Of a DNA stretch of 64,000 nucleotides, positions 1-25,776 are shown piece by piece. The stretch comes from Lepidurus packardi (taxonomy: Eukaryota > Arthropoda > Branchiopoda > Notostraca > Triopsidae). Made by a program: the position numbers and the translations under genes. The notes beneath the pieces are model-generated. The model was given only the letters and a program-made list of their open reading frames with translations. It did not search any database and was not told where the DNA came from. The stretch spans positions 7,750,001-7,814,000 of the forward strand of contig JAKZAN010000004.1 in NCBI GenBank assembly GCA_023053545.1. Direction: 5' to 3'. Numbering within the stretch: position 1 is the first letter of the stretch; the number at the start of each line of letters is the position of its first letter.

Positions 1-3000
1 CAAAGTATAAGAAATGGAAAAGCACTTGGAGCTTCTCTTTTTCTGTAAATGGAAGGCTTGAAATGTGCTTTGCACGCTTTCGCTTTCTCTAAAGCATTTC
101 GCGGTTTCCATTTAGAAATAAACGTAACTATATATATCTGAGTTTAAAATACCGGATATTTGTCGAAATACAAATGGCATGCTTTCGTCTGATGTATCCA
201 CATACAGTAGTTGTATCTTCCGGTCAAAAGCACTGCGACCAAAAGCTGCAAACTGGCAATTTCTATTTCGCCCCAACCCTCAAACACAATTTTCAAAGTT
301 CAGCAGCCATAGCTGTGCACTTAAATAAAGAAATTTTCTTTGTTTATAGTTATATCTTCAGGATCATGCATCACAAGTTGCGCGGAGATTACAAGGACGG
401 ATAGAAGCAATTTGCGGACCCAACTTCCTCTTCAAAAGCTTCGCTAGGGAAACCTTGAATGGATATTCCGAACTCGTAATTTGGCTTCAAAAGATAAGTG
501 GCCGTGATTGAAGTTTTGCGGCAGAAGTGATTCGTTAGCGGCGTTTCTTTCCTAGGACCTTTTATTCGGTTAAGGTTCCGGTGTCTCGTTAACGGCGACC
601 AAGAATGCGTGAGATCCCTCCTCAGAGCTATCCTAAAGACCTGATACAATTTTTGTTGTACGTAATGAATGAACACAACAGACAAGGAACGCCTTAGCTA
701 CACCGACATGACGCTTTTGTCCGCAGAAATATTGAGCATGTTTCGTATTGTTAGTCACTAGGCAACCATCCATTTCTTGCTCCATGATTGGCGAAAGAAA
801 GGAATATAAATTGCATACGAGTAATGTGCCTTGGTCTTTCTCTTCGTGAGCTTCGGTAGAAAGTAAGAGTCCATGTACAGCCGCAATACAGGCAGTAGAG
901 TGACCTGGAAGTCCTTCATATAGGTTTCGCCTATTCTTGATCTATTTGGCATAGGAGACAGGCGCCGTATTGATCCATCGTAAGACCACAGCAGAGCTGT
1001 ACTACTAGAAGCACTAGCAAAAACACCCGAGCCAGGCCCAAAAAGCTCCTTTCTTTTTACTTTTTCTTGTTATACCAAACCTGGCCCATGCCAATAAAGC
1101 AAAAAAGCAAGGATGGAGCAGAAAAGTAGAGGTTGCTAAGAGAAATTTGAGGAGCAAAGTGGGCTGGGAGAGGTACCGAACGCCATCAGAGTTGTTAGCT
1201 CAGCATTTGTTTGTTTTATTCCGTGTATACAGGCATACCGAGAACGACAAAAACTTTAAGCGTTTCAGCTATTTGTTTCGTATTACCGAACTATAAAAGT
1301 CTCATTGTCTCATTAAGCGTCCCCGATATTGTGCGCCGGGCATTTGGGGCATTTATGGCCCATTACCAGCAACCATTTCTTTCGCATCCTTGTCCCGGAC
1401 TGAAGGAATGGGCACTGGGCTAACTCAGGCGTATATACAAGGCATATCACGAGACTGAGACGGAACGCTCTTAATTTATTCCTATAGCTAACGATAACAA
1501 GGCTAGCATCTAAGTTTCCTCGTTAACTAAATTCCAGCTGTTCTGATACTCTATTTCCTCGTTGCAAACAATAAACAAATCCATGGCATATCAAAACTAA
1601 GTTTGTTGGGAGGGAACAAAACGGTTCGAAACTTTGTCACGCTAACGATTTTTTACGGGAACCTATATACTTTAACATGCGATGTTATGTAGACAACGCT
1701 CCCAGATTCTTGCCTTGATCCTTGCGAAGGATGCCGAAGCGTTCAAATTAGGCAGGAAAATTCGGTATGTCATTTGCATGGCGCTCATTCCGACGCCATT
1801 CTTCTTTGTGTAGAAAGCAAAAAAAAAAGAGTGGCAAAACAGGGCAAAAAATACAATAAAAATAAACAAAATAGGAAATGTGCAACCATCACCAACAGGA
1901 GCCATAGGAAGAAGTCTGGAGGGGAAGGTTAAAGATAAAAGGAAGAGGACCTTTTGTGAACAAGCTTCTGCTGTCTTTGCGTAGCCTCAGCCTGGGACAT
2001 GGGCGTGAAAGGAGGAAGGTTGTATGTGTGGTCTTCATCGATCATAGTGGGTTTTAAACAGATCGGAAACTATGAAAATCGGAAGAGTTCGTGTCGTCAA
2101 GAAGCTCAAAATGAGGAATAATAGTGCTAAAGCCACTAGCATGAAAAATGAGGTGAGCTTATCTTTAGAAAAGGTGTTTTGACTTCTTGTAGACTCGATG
2201 TGCCTCCCCCGACTGTTTAAAAATGGGAAAATAGTGTTTTAATACAAATATTACGTTTTTTTAATACGAATTGTGTAGTAAAAGAACCTCATCTTTTAAC
2301 AGTTTTGTTTTGGAGGGGAATGTGACGAGCGTGTAAAGTGGAAAATTACGGAAGGAAATATGAGTTTGTGGAGCATTTTTTTTTTGTTACTATTTCCGTA
2401 TGGCAGAGATGGTTCACCCTATGGAATTGGATGCCATATTCCAAACTGCTTTTGGATTCTTTTTTCGTTAAAGTTGTTTGCTTACCCGTCTGTGAGAGGC
2501 TTTCCAGGTCCTCTGCTTCTCTCGTACTGTATATGTAAAGCAAGGCAGCACACACACGCCCTAGAGCTATTAATAATGTATTCATGAGCTTGTGCTGTAC
2601 CCTCTAAACACCTGTCAAAGTTCTGGTGTAGAGGGGGGGGGGGGGGGGAGGGGGTGAACCCCTCCATGGCGCAAACTTGTTTGCATCCTTTACCCACAGA
2701 CGATCCAGCTCTGAGAAACTGAGATTTACGAACATTTTGACCCCTAAGTTTCCTCGTATTCTTGTTCCTGTTTCCCTTCGAATCCGGTATGGGGGCCGGA
2801 GGAAATAAGGAAGCTGTCTGCAGATTGGCCTTTTCAAAGTCAAACCTTGTAATGTTATTGCTGCCAGGGGTTAGTTTGCCGTGGGGATTATCATATGAAA
2901 GGAGGTGGGAGACGCGTTAGGGTTGGAAAAGATGAGAGTGAGGGCGTTTAAAATCAGTTGGAGAAATAGCCCGCAGTAATGCGCTTATATATGTCATGCG

Positions 3001-5105
3001 CATTTTGTTCCCCCATGGAAAGTGCTGCACAGATCTAAAAGAAGGGAAGGCAGGGTTTGGGTTCCGCAGTCATGCAAACAACAACTCCGCCCACTTTGTC
3101 AATCACACTTTATCGCCAGTGCGTTTGGCGACTTGTCTTTGCTGCAGCAATCTCAATGATTGATTCCAAAAAGATTCTACTTTGAAACATTTACCACGTC
3201 AATGAAGGAATTCAATGGCTCCGAGAGAATGAAAAGCAAGACTGAAGCTTTTGATAAGATTAATTTTTTAAAACTATATATTTGAACTCTTAAAACGTGA
3301 TTTCCTAATTTCAAGTTAGGAAGTCAGTTTTAATGTTTAATCTGTAATGTGTTTTTCTGACAAATCAAAATTTAAGTCGTGGAAGTGGAATAAACATATC
3401 AACAACGCATGTTTTACGTCCCAAGGTCAACATAGAGAAGCCAAGTCTTTTATTCTATTGACCTGTTAAGATCGTGACTGATATGGGTGATGGCTTCTTG
3501 GTTGCCAAAAGGTCGACATCTTCGACGACGAGTGATGTAATTGTTAGCCGCGCTGTTCGTAACGGGCAGGCTACAATATATGAAGGAAGAAAATCAAAGG
3601 AAAAAGGGGAAATTTCGGGAAAGTTCTTATGTGAGCAAAAAATAAGAGAACGGGGTTAAGGACTGTCGAATTGGATTTGCATCGTTTTATGGCTGGGAAA
3701 AGCCCTGGAGCTGAAGAGAGAATTTCGAGCTGGATGGGTCGAGTTTGGAATTTGGAAGGCAGTAATGTCTCTCGAAGCCCGAGATAATTTTTAGTGTCAG
3801 CTTCGCAAAACGCTGACGTGTCACTTTTTTTTCGGTCTGGGAGGGAATTTTACGACACAGGATGACATATCTAAACCTCTTTCCCTTCTTTTATTTGTCG
3901 GCTGATCCGCAGGCGGCGGAAATTATTTGAATATTTCCTGGGGTTCATCCATATGTCGATGTTGCACCTGATGGTTACGCCTTCCACCACGTGTTGGTTT
4001 CACGTTTTTCTGACTTCCCTTTCATGCCAGTAGATCCGTGACACGTCTGACGGGTGGACTCATTGGCAAGCTTTCCGACTTTCGGTTCGGTATTGATCAC
4101 AATTTACCCGAAAGAAATAAAATACATGCAAAAAACAAGACGCAAAGAGAACGAGTAAAAGATCTACTCAGTCTTGTATTGACTCGGTGGTTTGAGCCGG
4201 AAAGGGAGAATTGAACGGTATTAACCGAGCTGTATGCGTAGTACGACTTGATCTGGAGATGTTTTTGAAGAAAGGAAAGATCGCAGGGAAGCCTCTGGAG
4301 GATACTTTCCCGAGCCCAAAAGGAAGACACATCTAGGGTCGATTTAAGTGAGGTTGTTTAGGAACAAATGTTGGGTCATAAATAGAGAAAGGTGGTTCCA
4401 AATGGTCCGTCTCTTAACCGTGTAGCGCATCTGGAATGAAGGGTCACGATCGGTGCGAGTAAATAGGAAAGAATAGGGCGAGTTAGATAAATCCCCCTGA
4501 AATGAAGTATGTAAGCTCGATCTTTTTTTCGCGCCATGAGCCATACGGGGTTTGAGGGAGAGAGAGAGAGAGAGAAAGACACAGAGAGAGGGAGAGAAAG
4601 AAAAAAAAAGAGGAATGGATTTGAATGCTTAGTGTTGATCAAGTGACAAGTGTCCATAGGGATTGCGTTGTACCCTGCGTAGCTCATGTCAGCGAGTGAG
4701 GAGACAAGCTCGACGGATACCAGAAAGGCTGTGTTGTGTCTTTGGAATAATCCATAATGCTTGTCACTCCCAGCTTCGCATGAAAAAAGGAGACGAAAAC
4801 TAAAGAGGAATTCTTAATGGTATTCCGATTTTTCTCTTAAGAAAATAGTGGCACGACTGATCGTTATCGGAAGACTTTCTTTCTACCATTTGTAAGTGTG
4901 GCTTCTCTACCAAGATGAAGTGCCGTGTTTACCTGGCCTCTCTTTCTCTCTCTCTCTCTTGCTCGCTCTCTGTTTTGTTTACGTTGTAAAGTGCTGGATC
5001 GTAACCAGTGATTGGAGGTTGTAACATTAAGTTTGCAAATTGAGTTGGATTTTTGTGGAAATTAATTTACTTGTTTTCTTCGTTTTTTTTTTTTTACTTC
5101 TGTAG
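1..5105. other. Region upstream of first recognised YIPF5 exon; no gene recognised
   Basis: The open frames here are short and unlike any protein I know. I looked for the YIPF5 N-terminal exon, which should end in a segment resembling the conserved acidic 'LLEELGI' stretch, and did not find it. This is therefore probably part of a long YIPF5 intron, with the 5' exons left of the window, though an unrecognised exon could be hidden here. It holds a 16-base G run at 2633-2648, a GA-rich microsatellite at about 4554-4600 and a CT-rich microsatellite at about 4939-4970. Confidence 0.6.
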
Positions 5106-18582
<13,477 letters not shown>

Positions 18583-19421
18583 AACATGTCACGCATTCTC
18601 ACGTACTTCACCGTGCACGCTTGAAGCTTGGGGTTCATTAAGAAAGGCAAAATAAGTGTCAAGAAGGAGAAGCTGAGCATGTTTGATAGCCTGTTGACTT
18701 ATTCACTCTTGCGTATAACAGGTTACAAAGAGGTATTCTTCATTCTTGGTCTTGATTCTTATGCGTTCTTCAACTTCAACATCGTCTGTAAAGATGCTTT
18801 GTTAAGGTTAACAGGATGTAAAATTGGAAAAAAATCCTCGTCGGATTGCTATTATTACTTTTACACAGGGATAGATTAATTCGAGTTTACATCCAAGTTT
18901 GGGGATTAGGAAATAGAATCACTCCAGAGCTCCAAGTCAAGACGCTGTACGGGCAACTGTTTCCAAGTGCTAAAGGAGTTTTCGCTTGGTGACAAAGGTT
19001 GGTTATCACGGAAACGGAATTGGATTGGAGAGCGAGAAGAGAAGAGAACTGTGAAGCGAGGCAGAGAGACAGAGAAAGCGAGCGAGTTGCTAGAGACGAC
19101 GAAGAGCAACGTCCAGACGAGGCAACTATGAGTAAATATGTAATTAAGCTGAGCTGACATCTCTTTCTAACTTTGTAGGATTGGGATTTCGTGTCACGCC
19201 CGGAAGGAACGCTGCAAGACTGAGCTTCTTCTTTCTTAATGAGTAAAAAGGTAAAGACGTACATTTTTCCTATTCTTTTTTCCTATGCTGTTTTGCTTTC
19301 ATCACTCTAGGGCAAGTCTCTCAGCTTCAAAATGAATCGTAGAGCACGAGAAAAGTACCACAATACCCTCCCATTGGCTCTTCCGAGTTTGCGTGACTTC
19401 GCAATAAGCCTGCAGTACCTC

Positions 19422-19449
19422 GGGGGGGGGGGGGGGGGGGGGGGGGGGG
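19422..19449. repeat. Poly-G tract (28 G)
   Basis: Longest homopolymer in the window, 28 uninterrupted G on the + strand, in the YIPF5-Kekkon intergenic region. Confidence 0.95.
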
Positions 19450-21771
19450 AATTACTAGGAAAAACTGCAAATCTTACTAGGTTCTGTCAAAGTTATACTC
19501 GAAAAAAAACTTGAAAAATAAACTCGAGTCTAAATCCTAAAGTACGTATTGACGTGATGTTAACGGTTTACGTGACATTGAATTGTCTCGTTTACAGTCA
19601 GTGGACGAAGGAGCCAGACAAGAAAAAGAGTTAGAGCTTCTCGTAGCATGTCCCTTCGTCGTTTTCGGCGCTTTCTGGGCCCCGGTTTGCCCAATAGCGA
19701 CGTGCGAATGGCTCTCACTGCAAAAACACGCATTTTTTTTATACATCCTACGTTAACCCTGCCTGTCTCCTCCATTTTTTTAACCCATCCCAAAACCCTT
19801 TACCTCTTATTCTCCCCGCGAGAGAAAATTCCAGTAGCCATAGGGCTTGTAGCTAGCAAGTTAAGGCGTGTTTATGCACGGTTCCATCAGGCATCTCCGC
19901 GAGTCAAAACATGCAAACTCATCAATGCTGCTCCGTTCTTTTAAGACGTCTTGTTACTTTTCAGGATTGAAAGTGATGGTCCGCGCTCATTTTTAGGGGA
20001 TACAGCAGACTTATCTACGTTACTAAAAAGAAGAAGAAAAAAGTGAGAGACTAGTGATGATGGTAACGAGCATGTCATCCATCTCATCTTTGACCAGGCC
20101 GCTCTGTCCTGTCAGATAAGCCGTCTGTCTCGTGCTGTTTATTGCTGCTTCCGCTATCCAACTTGAATAAGCGGGCCCAAACTGGTCATCTGAGCCAAAA
20201 AAGTGTCACCAACTCGCTCCAAGTCTGACTTTTTTCTTTGTATATTTTTCCTTCTTCCGACCCTCCTTCGTTATCTTTTTCTCAGTAATACAGTATGTTA
20301 TATGGATGTAACAGTTAATGACTGTTATGCGATTACTACTAACTCGAGAGTTGCAACTTGGTAGCTTACGGAACCTGGCCTCGCAAGTGTTTCGTTTTGT
20401 CCTGCTAAATGACCTAGTTCCATCCTCCAAACTATTCCAAGCCAAAAGTAGCTTGATTGGGTTCTTTTTTTTATAGCTTTCTGTATTAAGAAGGCAAAGA
20501 AAAGGTTGTGTCAGTCTGTCGAGCCCTATTCAGCAGCAGCAGCAAAGCAATACCCGATCAATGGCCACCGTTTTACCCACTTCGGACTGGGCCTTAAGAG
20601 CAAGCTGTCGCTCACGTTCCTTTCAGATAGAGTCGATATATTTAAGCTCCCTATTTTTCTCTTTCTCCTTTTTTCTATTTGTTTTTTCGCCCTCCTTCAC
20701 GAGACTAGAGCTTGTAGCTTTAGTGTAGCGTGATTATTCTTGTCTTCCTGTCCCTCATGTCCCTATGTTAAGTATTCCTTTAGTCGCACGGTTGGATCTG
20801 GATTAGTACGAAAGAAGCCGTCTTTCCTTCTGGCATCCTTGGTTTTGGCATGCAAGGCAACACAACAAAACTAAAAGGCTTGTTTGCTGGAATGTCTGCG
20901 TATATCTCGGGGTTGTGACAAAACAAGATGACCCTGCCATACGTAGCCAAGACCTTGCCCCGTGGTAGATTGGACCGTGGCATGCCAGGATGTACTGTAC
21001 TTACTTACGACAAGTTTGGCTCGCTCAGCTTATGTAAAGAACAGGAAAAAAGAAGAAAATTACTAATTTTTTCTAGGTGAAGTTTCCCCAATAAGAACAT
21101 GGAAGTAGGATTTAGGACCCCGTGAGTACCTTGAAAGCTTTTCTTGGTGGATATTTCCCTGCTTTTTACCAATAACCGTGTAAACAGGAGAATCATATTT
21201 ACCTAGGAAAAATTAGATCCGTGCCAGAGTGAGACAGAAAACTAATACATTTTTGCGCTTCAGGTATAAAAACCACCAACATAAAACGCTGTAGTGGGCC
21301 TTTACTGTCGGTTGCGGCGACACTGGTTGACGCCGCAGAAGAAGATCAAACAAGGAAATTAGTTGCCGGAGGAAAATGACAGGTAGTTGTAGTTGCCAAA
21401 ACATTCGATACCAGCCAAACAGCGTTTTGGCTGGGCCAAACGAGGCAAAGGGGGGAAAGTAACACATGTTTGAACACTTCCATTTCAATTTCCCTTCTTT
21501 GGTCCGGTTTTTACTACAGAAAGCTTCCGGAGAGAAGGTCGAGGTACTATTATTGTTGGGGGAAAATCGATGATTTTCGTTAAGGAAACTTTTCAGCAAT
21601 GCGAGGTGCCCTTTCACCTTGAGGGCGACAAAAAGCTCGAGCGACACGTGCTGGCTCATTTTGATAAGCTTTCCCATGGTATGAAAGAGATTCCGGACTT
21701 CAGGTACATACTGCATTTGCTCAGAGAGAGAGAGAGAGGAAACTGTCAGTGGGCAGCGGTATCTAAGAAGA

Positions 21772-21784
21772 CCCCCCCCCCCCC
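21772..21784. repeat. Poly-C tract (13 C)
   Basis: Thirteen C on the + strand (a G run on the minus strand), about 30 bp after a short GA microsatellite at about 21724-21738. Confidence 0.95.
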
Positions 21785-22600
21785 AAACTCCCGAGAAAGT
21801 TTCCAGGATCAAACTTCATTAAAGGAATACCCAAGCGTCAAGCAAGTGTTCAGGAGGTCTTTTACGCAGAGTACAGCGAGACAAGGCAGTCATCAGGAGC
21901 TTTAGAATTGCTATTGCCATTGCCAACCAACCGTCCATGCCGAATATCCGAGCTCTTTCCTTATCCTTTTCGGCGTTAGGGAAACCGGCCAGTTCCTGGG
22001 CACTCTCTATATATAAAGAACGATCACACAGCTAACATTGAATCAATACTGGCTCACGTCAACTCTCGCTTTCTTCTCCCAACTCTCCTTCCTCTCGTCC
22101 CTTACGACGAATTTTGGGATCTCAGAACGAGAGCTTTCACGCCGTTTTCGCTCTCAAACGAGAACTTTTTCACTAAACGGAATAAGGCGGTTATTTTCGC
22201 ATTCCGAAATATTTCTACAGTTTTTTACGTCTTTGTATTTGAATCTTTTCCCCTTTTTAACACACTAGGGAACTTGAACAGTAAAGCTCTTGCTTGAAGA
22301 ATGGATCTCATTTCCGACAACAGAATCCCCCGCATTGCTGCTTGCTATACTTCCGTATGTGTCCTAATACTAAGTCTCTTGTATGCATATATTCGAGGCG
22401 ATGCGCGAGTTTTCCCAGAGTTTCTTCAGCTAGACGTCCTGTTTGCATGCTGAACTACCACAAGTGTAAGCTAGCATCCTCTTTTTTCCCCTCTTTTTTT
22501 TCTTTTTTTTTTTTTTTTACTTTTTAAGGTACTGTAGCCATATCGACTCACGCATTTCACGTATGTTTACAACAATATTTTAAAAATTAAAATGGGTGGT

Positions 22601-22630
22601 AGGATTGGATCGGATAGGATAGGATATGGG
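22601..22630 (+). repeat. Short GGATA-type tandem repeat
   Basis: Imperfect repeats of a GGAT(A/C/T) unit (AGGATTGGATCGGATAGGAT then AGGATATGGG). Too short to assign to a known satellite. Confidence 0.7.
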
Positions 22631-25600
22631 AGGCTTTATTGCAAACAGATTGTGGCTTGAAATGGGGTGGTAATTTATCAAATGTAGGAGTGAAGCTATA
22701 TGTTGAGTTGAACCAGTAATCTGAGAGGGGAAGGAGGGCGAAAAGGGTAGAAAAGGTCGTTACATGTTTAACACAGCCGAAGGCCTTCTTATTTCTGTGT
22801 GTGCCCTCGGAAGAGTCGCGAAGATTCTGAAAACGAGGAGGCTGCAGAAAGTCAAAGAAAGATATATTCCCTAAGCGGGTTTGGGTGGCCGGCCGTCACT
22901 TGCAGCTGTTGTTCTAATAGTCAGAGTGCAAGGAAATTAGTCCGTTCCTCGCTAGCTCGCTTAGATCCTTCTTTTTCCGTATCGTAAAGTAACACGTGAA
23001 GAAGAAAAATTTTAACTTCTGCATGGCATGTGCAGCAGCCTGGTTGCTTGCTGCTCCCGGAAAGATAACGGGCATCCCATCGGAAAACGATGCTTGCAAC
23101 TGTGAAGTCGTTTTTCTTCTATTTGTCATCTTTTTTCTATTTTATTTTATTTTTGTGGGATAAAATCCTGTCTTAGAACATTTGCAGTAAAGGGGCTCGC
23201 AAAAGTAACTGAGCACGCAAGCGAATCCTTTCTGGTGCTTTAGTTACTCCTTTCTCAAAATCTCGCTAGTTCTCCTGCTTTGCGAATGCTATAGTTAAAA
23301 TAGCTAATGAGTTCTGTAACTGATTCTCAATCCACAAGTTTCTTTTGTTTGATTTGTGTTTACATTTAGAATGACGCGAACTCCTCATTTAGAAAGGTGA
23401 CAAAAACTTGGGCGAAGTTTCATTGTTGCGGTGACTGGAACTGGAATTGGTGTTCCTAACAAGACACAATGAGTCAAACTAATCAGAGCAGACATTGAAT
23501 TACGTTGTAGGCTACAGGGACCTCTTTAGGAAAGCACGTTTGGGCGCCGATAAACAACGAAGGTTAAAATTGTGTCTAAAGGAGCAACAAGACGGGACTT
23601 ATTTGGTTTATTTTGAAAGTTTAGAGCTGCGTGTTCTTCGCCTCCTTCGATGCAGGCCCTTTTGTAACCCGGATTCTCTTGACATGCTGAAACTTTGTGA
23701 TAACAATGCTATGTTACATTTCCAAATTCCGAGAAGTTGCGTTCAACTCGTTCAGCTTATTCAGCTACAGATGCTGTGTGTACGGTATGGTGGGGGACTC
23801 AGAATGAGAACCCAAGAGTTGACTGTTGCAAGTCCAATTGTTTCTCCGAAGCGCGACAGCCTCTATGTTTTAACCCAAACTTACGACACGGGAACGGAAG
23901 GAAGAAGGAAAACACCAAGGGTAAGATGAGGTAACCTGAAAAACTTGCTTACTGCTTACATAAACTGCGCTAATGTGTGTGTTGTTCCAGAAAAGGTTCC
24001 AGATTGCTATCTCCCAGCTCTATTCATTCGCTGTGGTGGCGCATTCCCGAGTTTACTCTATGGGTTGACACAAACAAGACCTGTGGAAGGAAAAGGGAGG
24101 GTCCAGGTTGGTTGAATCCATTTCTTGGATAGTATATGTCTTCTGATGGAGCCCATTATTCACCCTTCGTGAATTTTGCGGCCGCCATGTCTATACATGC
24201 ATGGAGGATTAAGCTTCCAGTTTCCCTGTGCAGCTTTTGGCAATGTCAGGTCCCCCTGCAAAATGCAGCAGGAGCCAAAACCTAGGGATTCTAGATTGCC
24301 AGTAGTAAAAGGAAACCAACTCGCACTTAATCTATCAGAGTGCCATATTGTCCCCATACACATCCGCGTCGTCTCCTTTTAGTATGCCAAGCATGGAACC
24401 CATATTCAGGAACGTGAATAAGTATGAAGCAGTGGGTTTTTAAGAAAAAGACTGCGCATTTAGCCGTGTTTCTGAAAGTCTTCAACCAGATTGAAGGTCC
24501 TCCTCTCGTCCCTTTTTTGGGGAATGTTATGCAATGTAAAAGAGAGCCTTGAAAAGCTTAATCAAGTGCTACTGTTGAGCAGTCTGGATGGTCTATAGGG
24601 AATAGATAGATAGGGGCATTGATGCCGCTATTACCCCCAGTGTTTAGGCTTTAATGCTGGCAGCGAACTTTTGGGAAGGGGGTGAACCACTTTATGGCAC
24701 AAGGTCTTATTGTGAGTCTAAACGTTGCTCAATTACATCGCTGGCGTCATAAAAGAAAACGAAAACTAGAAGGATGATACCAGTCGCGTTGTTACTACCG
24801 CAACACTACAAGCGTCTTAATGTCTGGTTGTTCTTTCTACTTCTGTGCTTGTAAAATTTCCATTCCTATCGAGGCTAGCATTTATTTGGGTACATTTCAA
24901 TTTCTTGGGTACTGTGAACTCCAGTTAAGGACTTTGGTTGCAACGGTAGTACGAGACTCAACTCAGGCCACGGTAATTTCAGTTTGGAGATTTATGGCAG
25001 ATTGCCTTTTCAATTTTTGCGTCCATAAAGCAGAAGCTCTCCTTTATATCATATCTTTTACACATTAAGGAAAGCTATGCATAATTCGTTATTTAGAATA
25101 GAGGATTTATGGGGGGTTTTTAAGGGGGCGGATTGCATATTCCAGAGAGGGTGGAAAGGTAGAAGGTGGGTTCATAATGTTAGCTTGACTGCTCGAAGCC
25201 CCAGAAAAAAATAGATGTTAAGTTTTTTGTGAGACTTTTAACATTAACTTTAAACTTTACGCGTAGCTTTTTTAACCTGAAAAGGACTTCATGTGGCCAG
25301 AATTGTAGTTTTATCCGAAGAACTAATTTTCTCATTTTCTGTAGAAGACTTTTAAGGACTCGGGTTGTAAAGTTGGTCAAAATTTTTTACATGGAGATTT
25401 GGGAAGGGTCGCGCTTCAACGTGTAGGGAAACATAGATAGACCTTTTCTTTTCCCCACCGTCAAACCTAACAAGCGAGCACTAATGACCCACGCCACACG
25501 TCTCTTTATATAATGCTGCATAAACCGAACTCTGCGTGCGACGTACCTACGACAAGACTGCAGGACGGCTGTCCCGTTTGGTTGCACCCATGGCAAGCGT

Positions 25601-25752
25601 GAGCTTCGGTGAAACCTATGGAAAATTGCTAATAGTAGGGTAAAAAGAGGCACGCAGTGTCCCTTACGAACATGAAGCATAGCTCCTGTTTTTCGTTTAC
25701 TATTTACTCGGTAGTCTGTTTTCTCCTGTAATTCCTCTCTTTTTCTTCCCTA

Positions 25753-25776
25753 AACCCTCATTTGCTAATGAGGGTT
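25753..25776. repeat. Perfect 10-bp hairpin with CCCTAA/TTAGGG-like ends
   Basis: Arms AACCCTCATT and AATGAGGGTT around the loop TGCT. With one bulged A the stem continues outward to CCCTA and TAGGGG. Function unknown. Confidence 0.6.

Noticed and set aside
21213..21812. 199-codon open frame on the minus strand
   Set aside because: Composition and sequence match no family I know, an overlapping + strand frame exists, and there is no splice or start context. It remains the longest unexplained frame in the intergenic region, but a random frame of this size is possible in ~20 kb.
23495..23929. 144-codon + strand frame
   Set aside because: It begins at a non-ATG start and has no recognisable domain or hydrophobic pattern. 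No neighbouring exons were found.
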